A DNA stretch of 64,000 nucleotides from Lentisphaera araneosa HTCC2155 (GTDB lineage Bacteria; Verrucomicrobiota; Lentisphaeria; Lentisphaerales; Lentisphaeraceae): the NCBI RefSeq assembly GCF_000170755.1, contig NZ_ABCK01000013.1, forward strand, positions 101,946 to 165,945, read 5' to 3'. The notes under the pieces are model-generated. The model saw only the letters and a list, made by a program, of their open reading frames with translations. It ran no database searches and was not told the DNA's origin. This document shows, in pieces, positions 54,415 through 63,392 of the stretch; position 1 is the stretch's first letter; each line of letters begins with the position of its first letter. The position numbers were made by a program, and so were the translations under genes.

Positions 54415-55915
54415 AAAATATTTTATTGGCCTGGTTTTAACTATTACAAGTTTGCAGGCTAGTTCTGAAAGATCGGTTTTAAAATGGTCGCCCGCTAAAA
54501 GTGAAGAACCAAAAGTTTCAGTCGAGGTGCAATGGTTCAAAGATAACGATTACTTATCTAAAGAAAAGCAAGGCATGGGTAAATTACAGCCTTTTAGTGC
54601 TGTGATGGATGCTTTTTGCGGAGATAGCAAAGAGCTGCGTCGTGAGTTTAGCGATTGGGTAAAAGACTACCGCTTTCCACTTTTTTATCATCACCCCAAA
54701 CATCCTAAGCCAGCAAATGATAATGTAGTCGTGACTTGCTTTAGTACACCTTATGAGATTTATCAGTCGAAGTTTATTGAATGGATGAAAGACAAACGTG
54801 GCAAGGATGACTTTCTCGTTCCGAATGCGCGTAAAACAAATCCCTACAAAGGTGATTTAGTCGATCCTGTAGTCAAATCACCAAGTGCTGTGACCAAGGA
54901 GCTTTTGCAAAAAACCAATGGTTATGTGACCATTGCGGAAAAAGATAAAATCACTTTTATCGGTGATAATCGCGTGAATCCTCTGCGCTGGATTTGTCCG
55001 ATTAATGAAGTTCATCACCGCGAGCAAGCCTCTTGGGCAATGCGTTTACATTCCGATCCGCAGGGATGGGAGTTGTCAAAAACAATCATGCAGGAAAATC
55101 GACAGGAAAAAAAGACTAATCGTCGCTTAGTCCTTAAGTACAAAGTAGCTTTAACGGTTGAAGATGGTCGTGATGAGTTGAAGGAATGGACGATCTATGA
55201 CTACCTGCAAGAAGGTCAGGCAGGTTTGATTAAACAAATGCGCGAGAATGTTTTTAAGTATGCTGTTAATGGAGAGACTGCTCCTAACGGACGCAAATTA
55301 GAATATTTACAGGAAGAATTAGCTTCTCGCTATATGAGAACCCGCTTAGACCCCGTTAATTTTCAACTTGTGGTTGGGTTTAATATGCGCGAACGTGGCG
55401 ATCGTTACCGCTTAGCGGAGTTCATGTTGGCTTCTTACAATCAGGAAAATGTTTGGGTCCATCCAAAGAATGACGGGAGTAAACATGGACACCTAGGGGT
55501 GTATTCCACTGCAAATATGAAATTTAATAAACAAGTTCGAGATGGGGCGTGCTCGGGAAATAGCGCTTGGTGGCGTGCTCCTATAAATGTACTCAATGAT
55601 GAGGACGTGCAATTTGGTGAAGGTTCAGCTTGGAAGTCTAAGGATAATTATATTGAGATGGATGCACCATCCTTAGAGCGTACCATTTTTGAAGGGGAGA
55701 TTGATATTACTAAATTTTATCGTCAGTCTCTTAAAGGGAAATACTTCCCAGGCCAACGTGGCTACTGGGTGAAGAACTGGTTAGGTTTTGAAGGTAATGA
55801 AACGGCTGCCCCCGAAGAGCACGGAGTGGAATGGGCCTTCTTAATTTTCGAAAATCATGGTCCATTAAAAGTGAAAACCGAAGTTATGCAGTTTGATATA
55901 GTCGCTATTGATTAA
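54404..55915 (+). CDS. Secreted protein of unknown function in a glycan-use operon
   Basis: 503 residues with a signal peptide (MKLKKYFIGLVLTITSLQA). I do not recognise a domain. It has many aromatic and basic residues, and possible active-site-type clusters RWICPINEVHHREQ and RVNPLRW, with late motif CSGNSAWWRAPINVL. It could be a lyase, sulfatase-independent hydrolase or binding protein. The 11-base overlap with the transporter gene and control by a site at 52921 indicate a part in the same pathway. There is no membrane helix after the signal and the middle is globular. Confidence 0.7.
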   Translation: MKLKKYFIGLVLTITSLQASSERSVLKWSPAKSEEPKVSVEVQWFKDNDYLSKEKQGMGKLQPFSAVMDAFCGDSKELRREFSDWVKDYRFPLFYHHPKHPKPANDNVVVTCFSTPYEIYQSKFIEWMKDKRGKDDFLVPNARKTNPYKGDLVDPVVKSPSAVTKELLQKTNGYVTIAEKDKITFIGDNRVNPLRWICPINEVHHREQASWAMRLHSDPQGWELSKTIMQENRQEKKTNRRLVLKYKVALTVEDGRDELKEWTIYDYLQEGQAGLIKQMRENVFKYAVNGETAPNGRKLEYLQEELASRYMRTRLDPVNFQLVVGFNMRERGDRYRLAEFMLASYNQENVWVHPKNDGSKHGHLGVYSTANMKFNKQVRDGACSGNSAWWRAPINVLNDEDVQFGEGSAWKSKDNYIEMDAPSLERTIFEGEIDITKFYRQSLKGKYFPGQRGYWVKNWLGFEGNETAAPEEHGVEWAFLIFENHGPLKVKTEVMQFDIVAID

Positions 55916-55940
55916 AACTTGTGGAAATTTTTTCTAGCAA

Positions 55941-55960
55941 GATATAATATATGATTAAAT
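55941..55960. promoter_or_regulatory. Candidate regulon operator upstream of the GntR/LacI regulator
   Basis: GATATAATATATGATTAAAT, 34 bases upstream of the ATG. It resembles the other sites read in reverse but with a weaker fit. If real, the regulator controls itself. Confidence 0.4.
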
Positions 55961-55993
55961 CAAAAATCTATTTAAAGTAAGAGGGTTCTTATT

Positions 55994-57106
55994 ATGGCCA
56001 GTGAGAATAATGTCGCCAATAGCGGTAAACTCAATTTATCGCATCAGGTTTTGCGTCACATCTCGCAAAAGATCAAAGATGGGACTTTGAAAAAAGGCGA
56101 TAAGCTCCCAACTAATCGTGAGCTCGTCGAAGAACTGGGAGTTTCTATTCTTACAGTTCAGCGCTCTATGAAGCAGCTGGAAGCTCAAGGAGTGGTCAGT
56201 TGTCGTCGTCGTTTGGGGACCTTCTTAGAAAACCCTAAAGCGATGAGCAGTCCCAAGATTCAAAGTGGCCTCATCGGTTTATTTACCCCTGAGATTTTTT
56301 CAGATTTCCACACTGACTTGCTCATTGAATTAGAAAATAGCATGATGAATGAAGGTAAATTAGTGAGTATTAATTTTACCCATAGTAAGCCTGATCGCGA
56401 ACTCACTCTTCTTCGTTCTTTAGCTCGTCAGCGTTTAGAGTCCTTGGTTTATTTCACATCTCCCTTAGTCATTATTTCTGAATCTCATTGCCGCAAGGTG
56501 AGTGACTGGATCAATCGCTATATTGAAGAAGGCACTTTTGTGCTCTTTGCCGATATTTGCCCACCCGGATTTGAAAGCCGCCTGATTTCTTTGGATAATG
56601 AAAAAGCTACTGAAATGCTCACTAATAAGTTGATTCAGCAGGGGCATGAAAAGATTGCCTTTGTAGGGGCAACTCACCTGCCGACAAATGAGGCCCGCTA
56701 CGATGGTTATAAAATAGCTATGGAAAAAGCCGGTTTAAAGGTCGATCATGAATGCTTTGTGGATGTTCATATTATTGAAAGTAAGGACTGGCAGGACAGA
56801 GTGGAAGCTGATGTTCGAATGCTCATGAAAAAGCACCCGGAAATTACCGGTTTTGTAGTGGATAACGGCCCTTCAGCTGTACGTGTTCATAAAGTCATGT
56901 CCGAGATAGATGATCTCAAGTTTGAAGTCAAAGACTCCATTGCTTCGCTTTTTGAGGTTGCTGAACCACCCTTTGCGGCCAGTGCCTGGATCCAAATTCC
57001 CGGTAGAGAAATGGGCCAGGTCGCCAGTGAATTACTCATGGAAGATCACCCCGCCAATTATGAGCCGGGACATATAAAAATTCGCCCCAAGTTTTGGACC
57101 AGCTAA
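55994..57106 (+). CDS. GntR-type helix-turn-helix regulator with LacI-like sugar-binding domain
   Basis: 370 residues. Winged helix at about 16-80 (LSHQVLRHISQKIKDGTLKKGDKLPTNRELVEELGVSILTVQRSMKQLEAQG), then a periplasmic-binding-like effector domain (about 90-350: KIAFVGATHLPTNEARYDGYKIAME). GntR-LacI hybrids (AraR type) repress sugar genes and are released by a sugar. GAGGG precedes the ATG. Placed between the transporter operon and the mutarotase-sulfatase operon, it is the best candidate to bind the shared AT-rich sites. A terminator lies 235 bases downstream. Confidence 0.9.
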   Translation: MASENNVANSGKLNLSHQVLRHISQKIKDGTLKKGDKLPTNRELVEELGVSILTVQRSMKQLEAQGVVSCRRRLGTFLENPKAMSSPKIQSGLIGLFTPEIFSDFHTDLLIELENSMMNEGKLVSINFTHSKPDRELTLLRSLARQRLESLVYFTSPLVIISESHCRKVSDWINRYIEEGTFVLFADICPPGFESRLISLDNEKATEMLTNKLIQQGHEKIAFVGATHLPTNEARYDGYKIAMEKAGLKVDHECFVDVHIIESKDWQDRVEADVRMLMKKHPEITGFVVDNGPSAVRVHKVMSEIDDLKFEVKDSIASLFEVAEPPFAASAWIQIPGREMGQVASELLMEDHPANYEPGHIKIRPKFWTS

Positions 57107-57340
57107 TCAATATCTTTAAATTAAACTGTACACGATAAGTTGTGAACTACCTACAGGAATAGCTTGTAGTTCAAACTTCAGTTTGAATGTTTATGCTTAA
57201 TTCAACAGCCCTGACTACTGACTCTTCAGTAATGTATAATGTCTTGACGCTAAAAATATATTTAGCATAGTTGCTTATAGTGGTTGAATTATATGCTTGT
57301 CAAAAAACATCATTTAGTAATATCCATCTAGCTTTAGATG

Positions 57341-57370
57341 AAAAACGACTCATTTTTGAGTCGTTTTTTT
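57341..57370 (+). terminator. Rho-independent terminator
   Basis: AACGACTCA and TGAGTCGTT arms with a short T loop and a following T run. It lies 235 bases after the regulator stop. The 404-base gap around it (57107-57510) has no gene. Confidence 0.88.
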
Positions 57371-57453
57371 GCTATAGACAAGGTCGTCTAATTCGCGAGC
57401 TAGCCGAGTTTTTTAAGTTGCTTAATTACTTTAAAAGATACAAAAAGACTTGA

Positions 57454-57481
57454 TTAAATGAAATATCATTATATCATTTAA
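57454..57481. promoter_or_regulatory. Candidate regulon operator upstream of rhaM
   Basis: TTAAATGA, core AATATCATTATA, TCATTTAA: perfect 8-base arms, 12-base core. It is the most symmetrical copy. It lies 30 bases before the mutarotase start and downstream of the terminator. Confidence 0.65.
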
Positions 57482-57510
57482 TTAAGTATAATTTGAGTAA
57501 GGTGAAATTT

Positions 57511-57825
57511 ATGACGAGAGTCGGCTTAAAAATGAAGTTAACTCCGGGGGTTGAAGCGGAGTATAAAAAGCGCCATAACGAAATTTGGCCTGAATTAAAA
57601 CAAAAACTCACAGAATTAGGGGTGTATGATTATGTGATCTATTTAGATCAAGAGACCCATATTTTGTTTGCGTCTTTAAAACTGAAAGAGAATCATAGTG
57701 CAGACTCTATACCCGACCAAGAAATTGTAAAAAAATGGTGGGCTTATATGCAAGATATTATGGAAACTAAGGCTGATCATTCCCCTGTGGAAGTCACTCT
57801 TCAAGAAGTTTTTTACATGGACTAA
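57511..57825 (+). CDS. rhaM: L-rhamnose mutarotase
   Basis: 104 residues from ATG 57511, chosen over a TTG at 57493 because AAGGTG lies 6 bases before and the family starts with a short Met-x-Arg and then MKLTPG. EAEYKKRHNEIWPEL and the His in this segment are typical; DYVIYLDQETHILFASL forms the second half of the small fold. Interconverts alpha and beta L-rhamnose. Overlaps the next sulfatase by one base (TAATG). It is far from the isomerase and kinase genes and under a different apparent operator. Confidence 0.93.
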   Translation: MTRVGLKMKLTPGVEAEYKKRHNEIWPELKQKLTELGVYDYVIYLDQETHILFASLKLKENHSADSIPDQEIVKKWWAYMQDIMETKADHSPVEVTLQEVFYMD

Positions 57826-59942
57826 TGATGAAGTATTTATTTATAATTTTAGCGCTTTTCGCAAACACTATGCTGGCGGCAGACAAAGGTCCCAACATTA
57901 TTTTTATTTTAACCGATGATCAAAAATACGATGCTATGGGCTTTATGGGCCATTATCCCTTTTTGAAAACGCCAAATATTGATCGTATTCGCAATGAGGG
58001 TGTGCATTTTAAAAATAGCTTTGTAACTCTTTCCATGTGTGCACCTGCACGAGCGGGATTTTTGACTGGTACTTATCCACAAGTCAATGGTGTGTGCACC
58101 AATGTGGAAGGACGCGAATTTAATCAAAATAAGACTCCGTCTTTCCCACTTTTACTTCAGCGAGCAGGCTATGAAACAGGATTTTTTGGTAAGTGGCATT
58201 TGGATCACAGTAATAAACCTCGCTTGGGTTTTGATCGTTGGGTTTCGTTTTCAGGTCAGGGCAAATATAATGGCAATGATCTAAATATAGATGGTAAACT
58301 TGTCCATAACCCTGGTTATATTACTGATGAGTTAACAGACTATGCTTTGGACTTTATAGACAAGAATTCTGATAAGCCCTTTTGTGTCTATTTATCTCAC
58401 AAGGCCGTGCATCAACCCTTTACACCGGCAAAACGTCACTCGTCTTTGTACAAAGGTGAAACAGTCCCCAAGAAAGAGAGTTTCTTTGATAATTTAAAGG
58501 ATAAACCCAAGTGGCAGCGGGTCAATCTACCACCGGAAAAGCTGTATCGTTTGAGGTATAATAATACTCACGAAACTCCTGCAGTTAAGACCCCACGTCC
58601 TTACACCAAAGAAAATGGCTCACACCCCCACACTAAAGATTATCTCCGTGCTATTGCTGCAGTTGATGAGGGGATTGGAAAAATTTATGCACTTCTTGAG
58701 AACAAGAAGATATTAGATAATACAGTCATTATTTTTGCTGGTGATAATGGTTACCTTCTCGGTGAGCACCAACGAGGTGATAAACGAGTCCATTATAATG
58801 AGTCCATGCGCATCCCGCTAATTATGCGTTATCCCGCAAAAATACCGGCAGATTCTACCCTTGATCAAATGGTTCTCAATATTGATGTGGCGCCAACAAT
58901 TCTCGATATTGCCGGAGTGAAAGCACCTGAAATTATGCAGGGTGAATCCTGTATGCCCCTTTTTGATAAGAGTAAAAAAACGCCTTGGCGAGATGCTTAC
59001 CTCTTTACTTACTGGCGCGATCTTATTCCCACATTGCCGCGCATTGTTGCGGTTCGTACGGATCGTTATGTCTACACGACTTACCCTGATATAGATGATG
59101 TGAACGAACTCTATGATTTAGAAAATGATCCCCATGAAATGAGGAATTTAGCCACATCTCCCGAACATGCGGAGATTGTTAAAGCTATGGAACAAAAGAT
59201 AGAAGAATTAAAGAAAGAGACCAAGTACAAGAAAATCGTTCCTAGGCCTCGGCCAGAACCCCAATGGGGAGTGCAGGAAGGCCTAATTTGTGACCTTGAG
59301 TTTAAGCAGGGCTTAAATTCAAAAGATCAGTCAGTTATTGCTAACAAAGTCAAAATCAATAATGGCCAAATTGTCGATGGCTTAAATGCTAAGGCTTTGC
59401 GTTTTGGCGATGATACATCAGTCAGTTTTTCCTGGCATAAAGAAGTAACGCCTGATAAGGGCAGTTATGTGATCGAGACTCTAGTGCGCCCCAGTTCAGA
59501 TGGGGTGATTTGCGCACAAGGCAATGATTATCGTGGTCTAATGTTATTCATTGAGGATGGTTGTCCCGGTTTGATGATGAAGGAATACAAGTTTCGCATG
59601 CAATTTATCGATGCCCAAAAGTCATTTATGAATCAATGGGTTCACCTTGTGGCTCATGTGGAGCAATACCACAACAAAATTTCCTTTTGGGTCAATGGAA
59701 AACGCATTGCCAAAGAACAAATGATGTGGCCGATTCACGGTGTCCATAAGGGGATTGGTGGTTTGACTTTAGGAGCTGATCCATCTGGTAAAATTGATCC
59801 TAAAGAAATTTCTCCTCTTAAATTTCATGGCGACATGCAATATTTTAAGATTTATCGTCAAAAAGACTTGAGTTCAATTGTGGCCAAGGCCCAAAAACTG
59901 GCTCTTAACTATCAAAATGGTAAGGAACGTATTCAAAAATGA
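57825..59942 (+). CDS. Secreted sulfatase (CAPAR) fused to a LamG-like domain
   Basis: 705 residues; signal peptide to about residue 18. LTDDQKYDAMG, Cys72 in CAPAR, GKWHLDH, AGDNGYLLGEH and a full S1 fold to about residue 470. After a proline-rich linker (KIVPRPRPEPQWG) comes a concanavalin-like LamG_3 domain (about 490-690: DGVICAQGNDYRG, then YHNKISFWVNGKR), which could bind the glycan. ATGATG gives two possible starts. It follows rhaM with a one-base overlap and overlaps the next sulfatase by four. It probably targets a rhamnose-containing sulfated chain, inferred from the neighbours. Confidence 0.92.
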   Translation: MMKYLFIILALFANTMLAADKGPNIIFILTDDQKYDAMGFMGHYPFLKTPNIDRIRNEGVHFKNSFVTLSMCAPARAGFLTGTYPQVNGVCTNVEGREFNQNKTPSFPLLLQRAGYETGFFGKWHLDHSNKPRLGFDRWVSFSGQGKYNGNDLNIDGKLVHNPGYITDELTDYALDFIDKNSDKPFCVYLSHKAVHQPFTPAKRHSSLYKGETVPKKESFFDNLKDKPKWQRVNLPPEKLYRLRYNNTHETPAVKTPRPYTKENGSHPHTKDYLRAIAAVDEGIGKIYALLENKKILDNTVIIFAGDNGYLLGEHQRGDKRVHYNESMRIPLIMRYPAKIPADSTLDQMVLNIDVAPTILDIAGVKAPEIMQGESCMPLFDKSKKTPWRDAYLFTYWRDLIPTLPRIVAVRTDRYVYTTYPDIDDVNELYDLENDPHEMRNLATSPEHAEIVKAMEQKIEELKKETKYKKIVPRPRPEPQWGVQEGLICDLEFKQGLNSKDQSVIANKVKINNGQIVDGLNAKALRFGDDTSVSFSWHKEVTPDKGSYVIETLVRPSSDGVICAQGNDYRGLMLFIEDGCPGLMMKEYKFRMQFIDAQKSFMNQWVHLVAHVEQYHNKISFWVNGKRIAKEQMMWPIHGVHKGIGGLTLGADPSGKIDPKEISPLKFHGDMQYFKIYRQKDLSSIVAKAQKLALNYQNGKERIQK

Positions 59943-61441
59943 AATTAATACTTAGATCATTCATTCTTCTTTTTAGCCTAAGTACCCTTAATGCTAAAGA
60001 AATGCCCCCAAATATCGTTTTTATTTTAGCCGATGACCTGGGGTGGGCTGATCCCTCTTGTTACGGGAGTACTTTTCACGAGACTCCACACATAGATAGC
60101 TTGGCCAAGCGGGGAGTGAAATTGAGTAACTTTCACTCGACTTCACCCGTTTGTTCTCCCGCCCGAGCCAGTTTAATGACGGGCTTATATGCCGAGCGCT
60201 TAGGGATGACTCAGCCTGCTTGTCATATTAATTTAGTATCTTTAAAAGCTCATACACCTGATAAGGGCTGGCCTCATCAAAAAGTTATCAGTCCCAAAAG
60301 TACAACTCGTTTAGATACGGTCTTCCCCACCTATGCAAAAGTTTTAAAAGCTCAGGGTTATGTAACGGGACACTATGGTAAATGGCATCTAGGTCACGAA
60401 CCTTATACGCCCCTTGAACACGGCTTTGATGTGGATGTGCCCCATACCAAATCTCATGGTCCCAAAGGAAGTTATTTTGGTCCCAAAAAATACAGCGATA
60501 GCTTCACGCTTAAAAAGGGGGAACACTTAGAAGATCGCATGGGCCAAGAAGCGATCGAGTTCATCAAAGAAAATAAAGATCGTCCTTTCCTCTTAAATTA
60601 TTGGGCTTTTTCAGTTCATTCACCCATGTTCGCCAAGCTTGATTTGTTAGATAAATACCGTAAAAAAGCAACTAAACTTCCAACTGATGCCCAACAACGC
60701 AATCCGATTTTTGCAGGTATGATCGAAACCTTTGATGATAATGTAGGGCTTTTACTCAAAGCGATTGATGAAGCTGGTATTGCCGATCGAACCATCATTG
60801 TTCTCAGCAGTGATAATGGTGGAACTATTGAATCTGCCTATACCCATGAAGCGTATTGGGGCAATGGTACAGTGGAAGAAATTGTCGATATCCCCGCCAC
60901 CAGTAATTACCCCTTAAAAAGTGGTAAAGGAACGATTCACGATGGTGGTACCGCAGTTCCGTTTATTGTTGTTTGGCCGGGTAAAATTAAAGCAGGAACA
61001 AAAAGTGATAGCTACTTTTCGGGTGTGGATGTCTTTCCGACATTTGTAGAAATGGCAGGAGCGAAAATGCCCAGTGGAGTAGCAATTGATGGGGTATCGC
61101 AAGTCCCAGCCCTGATAACAGGTGAAGAAGTGCGCGATACGCTCTATGGTTACTGGCCCAATTACTTGGTCGAGAGGAACGGCTCCATTCCCTCTGCTTG
61201 GATTCGTCATGGCGACTACAAGTTAGTATCTTACTTTTTTGATGGTAAAAATAACAAGCATCGCTACGAACTTTTTGATATTAAAAATGACATAGGTGAA
61301 AATCATAATATAGCAGCACAAAATCCCGAACGAGTGGCAAAACTAAGTGCGATGCTAAAGCAGCATTTTGTCGAAACCGAGGCGGTACTTCCCAAACTTA
61401 ATCCCAATTACGATCCGCAGGCAAAAGCGCCGCAAAAGTAG
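59939..61441 (+). CDS. Secreted sulfatase (CSPAR)
   Basis: 500 residues with signal peptide MKLILRSFILLFSLSTLNA. LADDLGWADPSCYGS, Cys72 in CSPAR, HYGKWHLGHEPYTPLEHGFD, YWAFSVHSPMFAK and SSDNGGTIES give a complete site. This looks like the common arylsulfatase A-like group of marine bacteria with a long insertion near 90-130. Overlaps the previous gene by four bases (ATGA), with AAGGA upstream. Confidence 0.92.
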   Translation: MKLILRSFILLFSLSTLNAKEMPPNIVFILADDLGWADPSCYGSTFHETPHIDSLAKRGVKLSNFHSTSPVCSPARASLMTGLYAERLGMTQPACHINLVSLKAHTPDKGWPHQKVISPKSTTRLDTVFPTYAKVLKAQGYVTGHYGKWHLGHEPYTPLEHGFDVDVPHTKSHGPKGSYFGPKKYSDSFTLKKGEHLEDRMGQEAIEFIKENKDRPFLLNYWAFSVHSPMFAKLDLLDKYRKKATKLPTDAQQRNPIFAGMIETFDDNVGLLLKAIDEAGIADRTIIVLSSDNGGTIESAYTHEAYWGNGTVEEIVDIPATSNYPLKSGKGTIHDGGTAVPFIVVWPGKIKAGTKSDSYFSGVDVFPTFVEMAGAKMPSGVAIDGVSQVPALITGEEVRDTLYGYWPNYLVERNGSIPSAWIRHGDYKLVSYFFDGKNNKHRYELFDIKNDIGENHNIAAQNPERVAKLSAMLKQHFVETEAVLPKLNPNYDPQAKAPQK

Positions 61442-61468
61442 TTATTAACTTAATTAAGGTACAGACTT

Positions 61469-63361
61469 ATGATTTCGAAAAAAATATCTCTTGTAGTGAT
61501 TTTTCTCAGCGCATTTTCACTCTTTGCTGAAGCTAAGCCCCCCAATATTATTTTTATGCTAGCGGATGATTTAGGCTACGGAGATCTAAGTTCTTATAAC
61601 CCCAATGCAGAAGGCGAGGCCCCTAATAATACTCCCATTAGAACTCCTACTCTCGATAGCATGGCAAAGAATGGTGTTCGTTACACAGATTTTCACTCGG
61701 CAGCTCCTATTTGTTCGCCTGCCCGTCGTGCTTTATTGACTGCGCGTTACCCGAGTCGCCTAGGTGAATGGGCAGAAGCGTATCGTGGTTCACCAGATGG
61801 GGTGGTGGCAAAAAATGATCCAACGATTGCTATGTGGCTTAAGGAAGCTGGTTACGCAACGGCTGCTTATGGCAAATGGAATATTGGCGAAAGCAAAGAT
61901 GTTTCTTGGCCAGGGGCTCACGGCTTTGATGATTGGTTAATTATCGATCATAATACGGGCTACTTTCAACATAAAAATGCCAATAAAGATTGCGAAGGTC
62001 GCCCCATGCTCTTTGAAACTGGCGGAGAGCGGGTAACAAATCTTGAAGGGCAATATTTGACCGATATTTGGACTGATAAAGCAATTGATTTTATCCAAGA
62101 AACGAAAGATCAACCCTTCTTTATTTACCTACCATGGTCAATTCCCCATACGCCATTACAGGATCCTGCGTCTGACCCATCGCTTGCTTTTGATGCTGGA
62201 GCTAAACCCAAAACGGTAGAGGGAAGAGAAGTTTATGTCAAAATGGTGGAATACCTAGATTCACATATCGCTAGAATTTTTAAAAGTCTAAAAGAGCAGG
62301 GCAAATATGACAATACTTTGATCATCTTTACCTCAGATAATGGCGGCATGGTTTCTGCGAATTGCTGGCCTTTAAAAAAGACTAAGCAGCACTTGGAAGA
62401 GGGAGGAATACGCGTTCCTTTTCTCATGCAGTGGCCCAGTAAAATTAAAGCTGGAACAGTCGATCAAAGAGCGGCTATCATGATGGATGCATCCGTTACG
62501 GTTCTAGCTGCCGCTGATGCCATGAAATATGTTCCCAAAGATCGCGAACTAGATGGTGTGAACCTCTTTGCTAATAAGGAGGAAAATCGTGAGTTTGGCT
62601 GGCGTCGCCGCGATTGGGGATGGCAGGGTAATTACCTTCGTCAGGAAGCCTACCGTTCTGGTGATTGGAAGTTGATTCGTTCTTATCAATACCTCGGCAA
62701 CAAAAAATGGTCGGCGGAATACAAAGAGGAGCTCTATAAGCTTAGTGATGATCTTGGCGAAAAAAATAATTTAAAAAAATCCATGCCAGAGAAACATGCA
62801 GAGATGGTGAAATCCTTTGATGAATGGAAAGCTCAGGTCGTAGAGCAAGAGCCTTCTTTTTGGCCAGAGCATGCCGATCAATTGGGTTCTGGTGCACCTA
62901 GTCAATCAAAGGAGATGGTCATTTTTGATTTCAAAAAAGGCAAGGGCAACTCACGTCTTCACAAAGCACAAAATAAAGACAAGATCCTTGATGTGAAATA
63001 TGGTGCTTCGGGCTTAAGCCTTACTCTAATGGGAGGAATGACAGGTGTAGCACCCATCTTATACAAGAATAGTGCTATCGATACCCAAAAGTACTCAAAA
63101 GCTCTATTGCGGATGAAGGTGATTACGCAAGCCGGTACCGACTTGGGCCTTGCGAAGATCGTTGTTCGTCATAGTGAGTGGAAGGGAAAGGATGTGCCTT
63201 TTGACTTTAAAGCTGATGGTCAGTGGCATGATTATGAGGTAGATCTTAGTCAATCAAGTGCTTGGAATTCCTACACAGATCAAGGACGCATTGGCCTGCT
63301 TTTACCTGTTGTTAAAACAGGTCAGGTGAAAGTCGAAGTTGATTACCTAAAGCTTAAATAA
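61469..63361 (+). CDS. Secreted sulfatase (CSPAR) with C-terminal beta domain
   Basis: 630 residues; signal peptide to about residue 22 (LFAEA). LADDLGYGDLSSY, Cys82 in CSPAR, YGKWNIGES, LPWSIPHTPL and TSDNGGMVS. The fold ends near residue 470; about 485-630 (MVIFDFKKGKGNSRLH, ending VEVDYLKLK) is an added beta module, perhaps sugar binding. AAGG 8 bases before the ATG. 27 bases from the previous gene, so the operon from rhaM continues. Confidence 0.91.
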   Translation: MISKKISLVVIFLSAFSLFAEAKPPNIIFMLADDLGYGDLSSYNPNAEGEAPNNTPIRTPTLDSMAKNGVRYTDFHSAAPICSPARRALLTARYPSRLGEWAEAYRGSPDGVVAKNDPTIAMWLKEAGYATAAYGKWNIGESKDVSWPGAHGFDDWLIIDHNTGYFQHKNANKDCEGRPMLFETGGERVTNLEGQYLTDIWTDKAIDFIQETKDQPFFIYLPWSIPHTPLQDPASDPSLAFDAGAKPKTVEGREVYVKMVEYLDSHIARIFKSLKEQGKYDNTLIIFTSDNGGMVSANCWPLKKTKQHLEEGGIRVPFLMQWPSKIKAGTVDQRAAIMMDASVTVLAAADAMKYVPKDRELDGVNLFANKEENREFGWRRRDWGWQGNYLRQEAYRSGDWKLIRSYQYLGNKKWSAEYKEELYKLSDDLGEKNNLKKSMPEKHAEMVKSFDEWKAQVVEQEPSFWPEHADQLGSGAPSQSKEMVIFDFKKGKGNSRLHKAQNKDKILDVKYGASGLSLTLMGGMTGVAPILYKNSAIDTQKYSKALLRMKVITQAGTDLGLAKIVVRHSEWKGKDVPFDFKADGQWHDYEVDLSQSSAWNSYTDQGRIGLLLPVVKTGQVKVEVDYLKLK

Positions 63362-63392
63362 TTTCCGTTTTAATAATTTATGAGCTTTATAT

